Notes: generated by a model from the sequence alone, not told the origin. DNA of 54,807 nt from Streptomyces sp. LBL (GCF_029893585.1 NZ_JARXYX010000051.1:1-54807); one strand, 5' to 3'; numbered from the stretch's first letter, positions 7,651-15,827 are shown. Program-made: numbers and translations.

Positions 7651-9225
7651 TCAGCCCTCCAGCCGCAGGGCGGTCAGGTCGTAGGAGTTGACGGGCAGCA
7701 GCCGGATGCCGTCGACGCGGGCGCGGCGGGCGAGGACGGTCTTCGGCACGAAGGCCCACATCGCCGGCCAGGTGTCCCAGACGGCGTGCTGGGCGGCGGC
7801 CAGCTTGCGGTCACGGGTGGCGGTGTCGGTCTCGGTGGCCGCGTCGGACAGTTGTCGGGCGATGCTCGGGACGACGTAGCCCATGAACGCGTCACCGGTG
7901 CGCTCGTCCTCGGCCGTGCCCGCGTACATCGCCTGCAGCATGGTGACGGCCTGGCCGGTGGGGCCGGGGAAGCCGTTGCCGATGACGTCCCAGTCACCGC
8001 CCTTGCCCTGGCGCCACTTGAGGATGTCACCGCCGGGCTCGAACTGTTGCAGGTCGGCGCGCACGCCGACCTCCTTCAGCATTTCCGCGACGGCCTCCAT
8101 CACGGAGGCGTCCGCGGCGAACTCGCCCGACTCCCAGATGATCCTGATCCGCAGCCCGTCGGCGCCCAGGGACCTGAGCAGCTGCCGGGCCCGTGAGGGG
8201 TCGTGGGCGTAACGGCCGGTGCGTTCGGCGCCCTGGAGGCTGAGGGGGACGACTCCCCGGGCCTGCTCGGCCGAGCCGGTGAGCACGTCCCGGACGATGG
8301 ACTCGCCGTCGATGGCGTACGTCAGCGCCCGGCGCACCCGGGCGTCGGCGAGCGGGTGCTTCCTCGGCTTGCGGAAGTTGTAGAAGAGCTGGCAGATCCG
8401 CACCCCGGAGGTCTGCTCCAGGTGCACGCCGGGCAGCCCGGTGAGCTGTTCGGCGGAGTCGGGGGTGATGGTGTCGATGACGTCCAGTTCGCCGCTGCGC
8501 AGGGAGACGACCCGGCTCGACTCCTCGGGCACGAAGCGGACGCGGACCCGTTCGACGGACGGCCGCCCGCCCCAGTACCCCGGGACCCGCGCCAGGGTGT
8601 ACTCGCCCGCGCCGCTGTTGGCGCCGGCCACCCGGTAGGGGCCGGTGCCGACGCCGGAGCGGAGTTCCTCGGGCCGGTTGTCCTTCGCCGGGGTGATGAG
8701 GATGTTGGCCATCAGCCGGTCGAGGACGGGCACCGGTTTGCGGGTGTGGAGCCGGAAGGTGCGTTCGCCGGTCGTCTCGACCTCGGGGAGTTCGGGGAAC
8801 AGGCCGAGGATGAACGAGCCGGCGACGTCCGCGTACATCCGCACCGCGGTGGCCACGTCGTCGACGGTCACGGGCCGGCCGTCGGAGTAGCGGATCCCGT
8901 CGCGCAGGCGGGCGCTCCAGGTGGTCGGTGCGGTCATCTCGAACCGGTCGGCGAGGACCAGTCCGAGTCGCATGTCCGGACCGATGGCCGTGAGGGCCTG
9001 GCGCACGGCCCGCTGCACGGTCACCGCGGCGTCGAACTGGTTGAGCTTGTTGTCCAGGCTGACCAGTGAGCGGTTCAGCCCGAGGGTGAGGGTGCCGGGG
9101 CCGGGGGCGCCGGTGGGGCCGGCGCAGGCGGCCAGCGGGGAGAGAGCGAGACCGGCGCCGCCCGCGGCGCCCCAGCGCAGCAGGGTGCGACGGCTGGGCG
9201 TCTCACTCGGGGGAGTTCGGGTCAT
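7651..9225 (-). CDS. ABC importer substrate-binding lipoprotein, family 5 (Tat-type leader)
   Basis: A 524-residue solute-binding protein of family 5 (DppA/OppA type) and the first gene of the transporter operon. The leader has a twin-arginine motif (SRRTLLRW, Arg12-Arg13), a hydrophobic stretch and a lipobox LAAC with Cys34, so it should be exported by Tat and lipid-anchored outside the membrane. The core shows family blocks such as RDGIRYSDGRPVTVDDV and VRRALTYAIDGESIV. Its ligand is not readable from sequence; the neighbouring sugar-acid enzymes suggest a saccharide or sugar acid rather than a peptide. The gene is divergent from the kinase-dehydrogenase fusion and shares a 262-base regulatory region with it. 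Confidence 0.88.
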   Translation of the reverse strand: MTRTPPSETPSRRTLLRWGAAGGAGLALSPLAACAGPTGAPGPGTLTLGLNRSLVSLDNKLNQFDAAVTVQRAVRQALTAIGPDMRLGLVLADRFEMTAPTTWSARLRDGIRYSDGRPVTVDDVATAVRMYADVAGSFILGLFPELPEVETTGERTFRLHTRKPVPVLDRLMANILITPAKDNRPEELRSGVGTGPYRVAGANSGAGEYTLARVPGYWGGRPSVERVRVRFVPEESSRVVSLRSGELDVIDTITPDSAEQLTGLPGVHLEQTSGVRICQLFYNFRKPRKHPLADARVRRALTYAIDGESIVRDVLTGSAEQARGVVPLSLQGAERTGRYAHDPSRARQLLRSLGADGLRIRIIWESGEFAADASVMEAVAEMLKEVGVRADLQQFEPGGDILKWRQGKGGDWDVIGNGFPGPTGQAVTMLQAMYAGTAEDERTGDAFMGYVVPSIARQLSDAATETDTATRDRKLAAAQHAVWDTWPAMWAFVPKTVLARRARVDGIRLLPVNSYDLTALRLEG

Positions 9226-9324
9226 CGTCGACCTCTCGGATTTTCTGTGCGGCGACCGGCTCGGGACGGCGTCCGGTCCCGCAGGACGCCGTCGGTTTCT
9301 GTCGCGCCGGAAACCGTTCCACGG

Positions 9325-9363
9325 TTGCGCGAATCACGCAAGGGGTCTCGCGCGCATCGCGCA
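9325..9363. promoter_or_regulatory. Paired dyads in the divergent promoter region (candidate operators)
   Basis: Two similar short dyads sit 7 bases apart: TTGCGCGAATCACGCAA (9325-9341) and TCGCGCGCATCGCGCA (9348-9363). They lie between the divergent transporter and kinase-fusion genes, where a local regulator would act. The DeoR-type regulator two genes away is the obvious candidate. Evidence is sequence symmetry and position only. Confidence 0.35.
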
Positions 9364-9409
9364 GGCTGTGTCATCATCGAGCGGCGAGGCCGCGCTGCGT
9401 GCCTCCTTC

Positions 9410-9475
9410 GACCGCAGGTCGACTGCGGGCCGACCACAGGTCCGCTACGGGTCGACCACAGGTCCACTACGGGTC
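9410..9475 (+). repeat. Three tandem 22-bp iterons upstream of the kinase-dehydrogenase fusion
   Basis: Three head-to-tail 22-base units occur: a diverged one at 9410-9431 and two almost identical ones at 9432-9453 and 9454-9475 (unit begins GACCACAGGTCC and ends CTACGGGTC). Twenty-two bases is two helical turns, so a protein binding each unit would sit on one face of the DNA. Each unit contains a small dyad (GACC..AGGTC). The array ends a few bases before the ribosome-binding site, so it is transcribed as leader or overlaps the promoter. A role as operator array is inferred. Confidence 0.7.
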
Positions 9476-9487
9476 CAGGAGGATGAC

Positions 9488-11821
9488 ATGTCTTTCCCCG
9501 CCCCAGCCCCCTCCCCTTTCCACGGCGAGCGGGCGCAGCGACGTGTCCTCGCCCTCGCCGACGACCTGTCCGGGGCGGCGGAGACCGCGGTGGCGCTCGG
9601 GGTGCCGGGCCGGATCGTGCTCGGTCCGGCCTCCCTGGACCCGCAGCCGGACGGCGAGGCCGTCGTGGTCGACCTCGACTGCCGGTGCCTGCCCGCGGCC
9701 GACGCTGCCCGGCGCGTACGCGTGGCCCTGCGAGCCGTGCCCCCGGACGTTCTGGTGCTGAAGAAGGCCGACTCGCTCCTGCGGGGTAACCTCGCCGCCG
9801 AGACGGCCGCCTTCGCCGAGGGCGCCGAGGGTGTCGTCGTCGCCACCGCCCTGCCCGCCCTCGGCCGCACGGTCCGGGGCGGTGTCGTCCATCTCGACGG
9901 CGTCCCCCTGCACCTTACGGACGTCTGGCGGGCGGAGAGCGCCGCACCCCCGCCGTCGATCTCCGCCGCGCTCGGGGACGGCCGTACGACGCTCGTCCCG
10001 CTGGAGGCGGTACGGGGCGACGCGTTGCCCGCCGCACTGCGCGCGGCGATCGCCGCCGGACACCTTCCGGTGTGCGACGCAGAGACGGACACCGACCTGG
10101 ACCAGATCGCCCAGGCGGCGCTCGCCTGCGGGCCCGGCGTGCGTCTGCTGGGCACGAGCGGCCTCGCCGCGTCGGTCGGCCGCCTGCTGAGGCGAACCGA
10201 GGGAGTATCGGCACCGACCACGGCGGGACAAGGGGCTCCGGCAGGGCGGCGCGGGCAACGGCCCCTCCTGGTCGTCGTCGGCACCGCCGATCCCTCCGCG
10301 CCTGCGCAGATCGCGCAACTCACGGAGCTGGGTGCACGCCATGTACGCATGCACCCCGATGCCCTGCACCTCGATGCCCTGAACTCCGATGCCCTGAACT
10401 CCGACGCCCTGTCACCTCCGGGCGTACCGGGCCCGTCTGACGACGTGTCGAACGGTGTCACCGTCCTCAGCATCGACAGTGGCCCGGGCATCCGGCCCGG
10501 TTCGGCCCGCTGCCTGGTGGCCGGACTCGCCCGCCTCGCCGCCGACCGCGCGGACGACGCCGACCTCGTCCTGACGGGCGGTGAGACCGCCCGCCGCGTC
10601 CTCGACGCGCTCGGTGTTCCGCACCTGGTGCCCCTCGGCCAGATCCACCACGGCGCCGTCCACACACGCACACCCGACGGACGCCATGTCGTCACCCGGC
10701 CCGGCAGCTTCGGCGACACCGACTCCCTGCTGCGGATCGCCACGGCGCTCCGGCCGGACCTTCCCCACCTCCCACCGCAAGGAGACCTCCCGGTGAACGT
10801 GACCCCGACCGCCGACAACCACCGTTCGCTGCCGCTCATCGCGGTGACCATGGGGGACGGCGCGGGCATCGGCCCCGAGGTGATCGTCCCGGCGCTGCTG
10901 CACCCGGACACCCTCGCCCGCTGCCGTCCCGTCGTCATCGGTGATGCCGAACGGCTGCGGCAGGCCGCCGCGATCCAAGGCGTCGACTGCGACATCGTCT
11001 CGGTGACCACCCCGGCCGAGGCCGAGTTCCCGCCGGGCCGGGTCAACGTCGTGGACCTGGATCTGCTCCCCGCCGACCTGCCGTGGGGCGAACTGTCCGC
11101 CCTGGCCGGCGAGGCCGCCTACCAGTACGTACGGGTGGCCGCGGACCTCGCGATGAAGGGCGCCGTGCAGGGTATCTGCACCGCGCCTCTCAACAAGGCG
11201 GCCCTGCACTCGGCCGGGCATGTCTACCCGGGCCACACCGAGTTGCTGGCCCACCTCACCGGAGTGGACGAGGTGTCCATGATGCTGTCCACGCCCAAGG
11301 TGAAGGTCATTCATGTCACCACCCACATCGGCCTGATCGACGCCGTACGGCGCATCGAGCCGGGCCTGGTCGAGCGCACGGTGCGCCGCGGTCACGAGGC
11401 GATGGTCCGGGCCGGTGTCGCCAAGCCGGTCATCGGCGTCTGCGGCATCAATCCGCACGCGGGCGAGAACGGACTGTTCGGCTACGGCGAGGAGGAGGAG
11501 AAGATCGTCCCCGCCCTCGACGTGCTGCGCGCGGACGGCATCGACGCCCGCGGCCCCCTCCCGGCCGACACTGCTTTCTTCCTCGCCGGGCGGGGCGACT
11601 ACGACCTGATCGTCGCGATGTACCACGACCAGGGGCACGGCCCGGTGAAGGTGCTGGGCATCGAGGCGGGCGTCAACCTGACCGTGGGACTGCCCGTCAT
11701 CCGCACCTCGGTGGACCACGGAACGGCCTTCGACATCGCGGGCAAGGGCGTGGCCGAGGCCGGTAGCATGGTCGAGGCCGTGCGCCAGGCAGCCGAGATG
11801 TCGTCCGTACCGGTTCGCTGA
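9488..11821 (+). CDS. Fused four-carbon acid-sugar kinase / PdxA2-type dehydrogenase
   Basis: One uninterrupted 777-residue frame holds two enzymes. Residues 1 to about 430 are a DUF1537-family kinase (ADDLSGA at 24-30, KKADSLLRGN at 92-101, TGGETARRVL in the ATP domain), a family that phosphorylates threonate or erythronate. Residues about 445-777 are a PdxA-type dehydrogenase with MGDGAGIGPEV and metal-binding histidines in YPGHTELLA, VTTHIGL and MYHDQGHGPVK. In known D-threonate pathways these are separate proteins yielding dihydroxyacetone phosphate and CO2. The start at 9488 follows AGGAGG. At the junction, AAGGAG lies about 8 bases before an in-frame GTG (10793, residue 436), so a separate PdxA2 protein could also be made. 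A 15-bp coding repeat lies at residues 291-310. Confidence 0.85.
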   Translation: MSFPAPAPSPFHGERAQRRVLALADDLSGAAETAVALGVPGRIVLGPASLDPQPDGEAVVVDLDCRCLPAADAARRVRVALRAVPPDVLVLKKADSLLRGNLAAETAAFAEGAEGVVVATALPALGRTVRGGVVHLDGVPLHLTDVWRAESAAPPPSISAALGDGRTTLVPLEAVRGDALPAALRAAIAAGHLPVCDAETDTDLDQIAQAALACGPGVRLLGTSGLAASVGRLLRRTEGVSAPTTAGQGAPAGRRGQRPLLVVVGTADPSAPAQIAQLTELGARHVRMHPDALHLDALNSDALNSDALSPPGVPGPSDDVSNGVTVLSIDSGPGIRPGSARCLVAGLARLAADRADDADLVLTGGETARRVLDALGVPHLVPLGQIHHGAVHTRTPDGRHVVTRPGSFGDTDSLLRIATALRPDLPHLPPQGDLPVNVTPTADNHRSLPLIAVTMGDGAGIGPEVIVPALLHPDTLARCRPVVIGDAERLRQAAAIQGVDCDIVSVTTPAEAEFPPGRVNVVDLDLLPADLPWGELSALAGEAAYQYVRVAADLAMKGAVQGICTAPLNKAALHSAGHVYPGHTELLAHLTGVDEVSMMLSTPKVKVIHVTTHIGLIDAVRRIEPGLVERTVRRGHEAMVRAGVAKPVIGVCGINPHAGENGLFGYGEEEEKIVPALDVLRADGIDARGPLPADTAFFLAGRGDYDLIVAMYHDQGHGPVKVLGIEAGVNLTVGLPVIRTSVDHGTAFDIAGKGVAEAGSMVEAVRQAAEMSSVPVR
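10358..10417 (+). repeat. Coding 15-bp tandem repeat, four units
   Basis: Four 15-base units (GATGCCCTGAACTCC and variants) encode a repeated five-residue block (DALHL, DALNS, DALNS, DALSP) inside the kinase half of the fusion protein. The unit length preserves frame. The block lies between the two kinase lobes, probably in a surface loop. Confidence 0.85.
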
Positions 11822-11864
11822 GACCGCCGCTTCGCAGTCCGCGCAGAAAAGGACTCCACGACAG

Positions 11865-12674
11865 ATGCCTCCCCTCGGATCCAAGGCCCGGCGTGAACGG
11901 ATCCTGCACGTGGCCACCACAACCGGCCTCACCAGCGTCGAGGAGTTGTCGCAACGCTTCGGCGTCACGGCCTCCACGATCCGCCGGGACCTCGCCAGGC
12001 TGACCGCCGACGGTCGTCTGGCCCGGACCTACGGCGGCGCCATGGCGCTGACCGCCCACCCCGAGGCGTCGCTCAGGCAGCGTACGGGCGAGGCATTCGA
12101 CGCGAAGCGCGCCATCGCACGCCGGGCTGCCGCCGAGGTGCGTGCCGGTGAAACCGTGCTGCTGGACGCCGGCTCGACCGTGGGTGCCCTCGCCCACGAA
12201 CTGCGCTCGGCGAAGGAACTGACGGTCGCGACGACGGGGCTGACAGCCCTGCAGGAACTCTCCGACGTCGAGACGGTGCACGTCGAGTGTCTCGGCGGCA
12301 CCCTGCGGCCCCTGAGTCAGGGCTTCGTCGGTCCGTTGACCGAGGCCGCACTGGAGCGGATGACCTTCGACCGGGTCTTCCTCGGCACCGACGGTATCTC
12401 GCCCGAGCACGGCATCTGCGAGGCCGACCTGCGCCAGACACGGCTGAAGGAACTGATGGCCCGCCGCGCCGACCATGTGTACGTCCTCGCGCACGCGGCG
12501 AAGCTCGGCCGCCGCCCCTTCCACGCCTGGGCGAAGCTCCCGGCCGACTGGACCCTCGTCACCGACGACGGGGCCGACCCGTCGATCGTGGACGAGCTGC
12601 GCGGGCGCGGCATCGAGGTGGTGCTGACCGAGGTGACACATTCCACCGAGCTGGAGCACACGTCGCCCTCATGA
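11865..12674 (+). CDS. DeoR/GlpR-type transcriptional regulator
   Basis: A 269-residue DeoR-family repressor. The N-terminal helix-turn-helix is clear (ERILHVATTTGLTSVEELSQRFGVTASTIRRDLARL, roughly residues 10-45), followed by the linker RTYGGA and the sugar-phosphate-binding domain with LLDAGSTVGALA and the FLGTDGIS segment. These regulators usually sense a sugar phosphate made by the pathway they control. It begins 43 bases after the kinase-dehydrogenase fusion and is probably co-transcribed, so the acid-sugar phosphate is a likely effector. The stop codon falls inside a 12-bp tandem repeat. Confidence 0.88.
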   Translation: MPPLGSKARRERILHVATTTGLTSVEELSQRFGVTASTIRRDLARLTADGRLARTYGGAMALTAHPEASLRQRTGEAFDAKRAIARRAAAEVRAGETVLLDAGSTVGALAHELRSAKELTVATTGLTALQELSDVETVHVECLGGTLRPLSQGFVGPLTEAALERMTFDRVFLGTDGISPEHGICEADLRQTRLKELMARRADHVYVLAHAAKLGRRPFHAWAKLPADWTLVTDDGADPSIVDELRGRGIEVVLTEVTHSTELEHTSPS

Positions 12675-12730
12675 CCTTCACGATGACCTCCACGATGACC
12701 TTCACGACGAACCCCAGGATGACCTTCACG
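12671..12730 (+). repeat. Five 12-bp tandem units at the 3' end of the DeoR gene
   Basis: Five consecutive 12-base units (ATGACCTTCACG; the fourth is diverged) start at the stop codon of the DeoR-type gene and fill most of the gap before the SDR gene. The function, if any, is unknown. It is one of many short-period repeats in this window. Confidence 0.85.
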
Positions 12731-12788
12731 GAGAGTGGCGAGCGCGCCGGGACGCGGGTCGGGCGGGTGTGTCCTGCCCGGGTGTGCC

Positions 12789-13469
12789 ATGTCTGAGACG
12801 CGGCGGGCCCTGGTCACCGGCGTCAGTTCGGGGATCGGCGCGGCGATCAGTGGTCGCCTGCTGCGGGAGGGATGGCAGGTCACCGGGATCAGCCGCCGCC
12901 GTCCGGTGCCCGCGCCAGGACTGACCTGGCTGCCGGCCGATCTCGCCGAGCCCACCGCGCTGGTCCGGATCCTCGACGGTGTACCCGTTCCCGACGCGGT
13001 CGTGCACGCCGCCGGGCTCCAGCGCTCGGCACCGTTGGGTGAACTGTCCGCCGACGACGGCGAGCTGATGTGGCGGGTGCACGTCCAGGCCGCCACGATC
13101 CTCGTCGACACGCTCGCGGACCGGCTGCCCGACGGGGCCCGGGTGGTCCTCGTCGGCAGCCGGACCGCGACCGGCGTGCCGGGCAAGAGCCAGTACGCCG
13201 CGACCAAGGCCGCGCTGCCCGCGCTCGCGCGCTCCTGGGCCGCCGAGCTGGCCGGCCGCGGCATCACCGTCAACGTGATCGCCCCCGGCCCGACGGACAC
13301 GCCGATGCTGTCCGACCCCGGCCGCGCCCGCACACCTCCGGCGCATCCGCCCCTCGGCCGGTTCGTCTCCGCCGACGAGGTCGCCGGCCTGGCCGCGTTC
13401 CTCCTCGGGCCGGACGGCGGCGCGATCACCGGCCAGCAGCTCGTGCAGTGCGCCGGGGCCTCACTGTGA
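12789..13469 (+). CDS. Short-chain dehydrogenase/reductase
   Basis: A 226-residue classical SDR. The NAD(P)-binding motif is TGVSSGIG near the N-terminus, the catalytic YxxxK is in SQYAATKAALPALARS, and the serine is in VLVGSRTA. VIAPGPTDTPM is the usual strand after the active site. The ATG at 12789 is chosen because the fold starts at RRALVTG directly behind it; an upstream in-frame start would add an unrelated proline- and glycine-rich stretch. It follows the DeoR gene on the same strand and is probably part of the sugar-acid operon, oxidising a hydroxyl of the substrate. Confidence 0.83.
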   Translation: MSETRRALVTGVSSGIGAAISGRLLREGWQVTGISRRRPVPAPGLTWLPADLAEPTALVRILDGVPVPDAVVHAAGLQRSAPLGELSADDGELMWRVHVQAATILVDTLADRLPDGARVVLVGSRTATGVPGKSQYAATKAALPALARSWAAELAGRGITVNVIAPGPTDTPMLSDPGRARTPPAHPPLGRFVSADEVAGLAAFLLGPDGGAITGQQLVQCAGASL

Positions 13470-13486
13470 CGGCCCCTGAACATCCG

Positions 13487-13654
13487 TCTGGATCGCCGAC
13501 CACGAGACACGGTCAGCCTGGATCCGGGCCCACCTCGCCACGAGCTGGAGGACGAGGGCGAACTCCGCACCGTCCTCGCCGAACCCGGCGCCAGGCGGCC
13601 CCCACCCGACTGCTCTACGCTCACCCCGAGTGGGGACGCCCGGCCATGGGCTGA
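13487..13654 (+). pseudogene. 3' relic of a second MmcQ/YjbR gene
   Basis: This stretch matches the 3' half of the intact gene at 174-533: the block that encodes WIADHE and AHLA is recognisable, as are the later segments for EL(R)xxLAE, RQAxP and HPEWG. A two-base insertion after AHLA shifts the frame, further length changes follow, and the 5' half is missing. It has the same orientation as the intact copy, so the catabolic island lies between an intact gene and a related fragment. Confidence 0.72.
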
Positions 13655-13696
13655 GCGTGTCCCGGCGAAATCGACGCCGGCCGTGCGCCGCCCGCT

Positions 13697-14629
13697 TCAC
13701 GAGCGCGCGGCCACCGCCCCGGCCCTTTCCCGCTCCCCGACGAACCCACCGATCCGCTCCCGCAGCGACCGGGCGTCCAGTCCGTGCGCGGCGACATGCT
13801 CCGCCACGTCCCCGTACCGCCGCAGTTCACGCCGGCCCACCCCGAGGCCGAGCACCCGGTGGGGTACGTCGGCGAGCGCGTCGTTCGCGGCAGGGGTCGA
13901 CGTGCCCGCCAGATACGGCTCGACGAGCACGACATCGGTCCCGGCCGACGCCGTGGCCCGGCGCAGCGCACCCGCGTCGAACGGGCGCACGGTCGTCGCG
14001 TACAGCACGGTCACGTCCAGGTCCGCCACGGCGTCGAGGACGTCGTCCAGCACGGGCCCCACGGCGACGACGACACCGGAACGTCCCTCGCGCACGGTGC
14101 GGAAACGGGCGCCGTCGACCGGGTGTGCCCGACGGTTCGACTGCGCCGAGAGTCGTACGTACACCTTGTCGTCGCCCGCGGCGACCGCGTGCCGCAGGAG
14201 CATCTCGGCCTCGTCCGGATGCCCCGGCACATGCACGGTCCAGCCGTCGAGGGTGTCGAGCAGGGCCACGTCGCCGGGAGCCATGTGCGTGTATCCGCCC
14301 GCCGGCCAGTCGAAGGACGCGGCGGCGCTGACCAGCACGGCCCCCACATCCTGGTGCCCGAGGTCCAGCTTGACCTGCTCGAAGGGCCGCTCCACGAGAA
14401 AGCTGGCGAACGTGTGCAGGACGGGCCGCAGCCCGGTCAGCGCCAGCCCCGCCCCCGCCCCGACGAGCAACTGCTCGCGGATCCCGACGTTGACGACCCG
14501 GTCCGGATGCCGGCGCTGTGCCTCGGTGAATCCGTCCCGGCCGATCTCGGCGAGGACGACCACGACCCGCGGATCCTCGTCGAGCAACCGCGAGACGACC
14601 GGGGCGAAACGATCACGCATGGTCTCCAT
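13697..14629 (-). CDS. Transketolase, C-terminal subunit
   Basis: A 310-residue protein equal to the pyrimidine-binding plus C-terminal domains of transketolase. The TPP-activating glutamate is in VNVGIREQ (47-53); GLRPVLHTFASFLVERPFEQVKLDL and the C-terminal Rossmann-like domain are present. With the N-terminal subunit encoded upstream (148-base gap) it makes a split transketolase, a common bacterial arrangement that transfers two-carbon units between sugar phosphates or builds 1-deoxyketose-like products. The ATG at 14629 or 14620 could be the start. It lies outside the acid-sugar island but could process triose and tetrose products from it. Confidence 0.85.
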   Translation of the reverse strand: METMRDRFAPVVSRLLDEDPRVVVVLAEIGRDGFTEAQRRHPDRVVNVGIREQLLVGAGAGLALTGLRPVLHTFASFLVERPFEQVKLDLGHQDVGAVLVSAAASFDWPAGGYTHMAPGDVALLDTLDGWTVHVPGHPDEAEMLLRHAVAAGDDKVYVRLSAQSNRRAHPVDGARFRTVREGRSGVVVAVGPVLDDVLDAVADLDVTVLYATTVRPFDAGALRRATASAGTDVVLVEPYLAGTSTPAANDALADVPHRVLGLGVGRRELRRYGDVAEHVAAHGLDARSLRERIGGFVGERERAGAVAARS

Positions 14630-14776
14630 GGGAGTCAGGGCCTTTCGGTAGGAGCGCTGCCGGGACGATGGGCTATGTGGGGCCGATGAGCTATGTGAGG
14701 CCGTTGAGGGGTGCCGGGGGCGTTGAGGGGTGCCGGGGCGGTGAGGGGTGTCCGGGTTCGGGGTGATGACAGGACG

Positions 14777-15484
14777 TCACGCGGACTTCGGCTCCACCCG
14801 GGCCACCACGGCATGCGGACGGCCCGGGTGAGCGGCGGTGAAGGCGGCGTACAACGCCTCGTGGTCGCGGCCGTCGACCGTCACCGTGGACCAGCCGGCG
14901 GCCTCGAAACGTGCGGTGATCCCGTCCGGCCGGGCATGCGTCGCGGAGGAGTTGTCGATCACGACGGTGTGCAGCCGCTCCAGTCCGGCGGGGCCGGCGA
15001 ACGCGATCGCCTCGTGGTTGCTGCCCTCGTCGAGTTCGGCGTCCCCGACCAGGACCCACACCCGAGGCTCGTGCAGCCTCTGCGCGCGCAGCCCGAGCGC
15101 CGCGCCCACCGCGATCGGCAGCCCGTGCCCCAGTGACCCGCTGCCGATCTCCGCCCCCGGCACGAGCACCCGGTCCGGGTGATGGCCCAGCGGAGAGTCG
15201 TACGAGCCGAACCCGGGCAGCCACTCCACCGGTACGAAGCCCTTGGCGGCCAGCACGGCGTAGTAGGCCATCGGCCCGTGCCCCTTGGACAGCAGGAACC
15301 GGTCCCGGCCCGGGTCGTCCAGCCGCTCCGGTGCCACCCGGAGCACCCGGTCGTACAGGACCCACAGTGCGTCCAGCGTGGACGTCGCCGCCGGTCCGTG
15401 CTTCTCGTCGCCCGTCATCAGCCCCATCAGCCGGGGCAGTTCCGGGTACCCGTGGGTACGTCCTCGTTCCTGGGTGATCGTCAT
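14777..15484 (-). CDS. Transketolase, N-terminal (TPP-binding) subunit
   Basis: A 235-residue protein corresponding to the N-terminal domain of transketolase. Landmarks are LSKGHG (65-70), GSLGHG (116-121) and the TPP/Mg motif GDAELDEGSNHEA (147-159). The ATG at 15484 is supported by a promoter whose -10 element ends only about eight bases upstream, implying a leaderless or nearly leaderless transcript. It is the first gene of the two-gene split transketolase operon. The upstream promoter has MerR-family geometry, so expression is probably induced by a small molecule or redox signal. Confidence 0.86.
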   Translation of the reverse strand: MTITQERGRTHGYPELPRLMGLMTGDEKHGPAATSTLDALWVLYDRVLRVAPERLDDPGRDRFLLSKGHGPMAYYAVLAAKGFVPVEWLPGFGSYDSPLGHHPDRVLVPGAEIGSGSLGHGLPIAVGAALGLRAQRLHEPRVWVLVGDAELDEGSNHEAIAFAGPAGLERLHTVVIDNSSATHARPDGITARFEAAGWSTVTVDGRDHEALYAAFTAAHPGRPHAVVARVEPKSA

Positions 15485-15491
15485 ACGGACG

Positions 15492-15522
15492 ATCCTGCAA
15501 CCTCGACCAAGCTTGAGGTCAA
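15492..15522 (-). promoter_or_regulatory. MerR/SoxR-type promoter with 19-bp spacer
   Basis: Read on the minus strand, TTGACC (-35) and CAGGAT (-10) are separated by 19 bases that contain the imperfect dyad CCTCAAGCTTGGTCGAGG. A 19-base spacer with a dyad centred inside it is the hallmark of MerR-family activated promoters, and CCTCAAG..GAGG resembles SoxR-type boxes. The start of transcription would fall almost on the ATG of the transketolase gene. No MerR-family gene is in the window, so the regulator must be encoded elsewhere. Confidence 0.65.
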
Positions 15523-15671
15523 GCGTCGACATGTGCCCTCGACGAACCCCTGGCAAAGTCGACATGCGCCCCGGCAAAGGAGCGCGCGTAAACGGGTGCG
15601 CGACCACCGACCCGAGTGCGGTATTGTTTCCCTGCACGTCCGGCCGGGGGAAACCCCAGGTCAGACAGCAT

Positions 15672-15745
<74 letters not shown>

Positions 15746-15755
15746 CGGTGTTCAT

Positions 15756-15787
15756 CAGCGGGTCCGCCGAACATGGCGGGCCCGCTG
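15756..15787 (+). terminator. Hairpin downstream of tRNA-Pro copy 1
   Basis: A 13-base stem (CAGCGGGTCCGCC with GGCGGGCCCGCTG, one G-T pair) and a 6-base loop lie 10 bases after the tRNA. There is no T-run, which is common for streptomycete terminators. It also lies just beyond the 3' end of the convergent GH43 gene. Confidence 0.6.
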
Positions 15788-15827
15788 AGTGCGTTCGTAG
15801 GACCCGTTGTCGCGTTCGCGGGACCGG

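Noticed and set aside
8921..9487. Upstream extension of the kinase-dehydrogenase frame
   Set aside because: It lies antisense to the binding-protein gene and across the iterons; the ATG at 9488 with AGGAGG starts the conserved protein.
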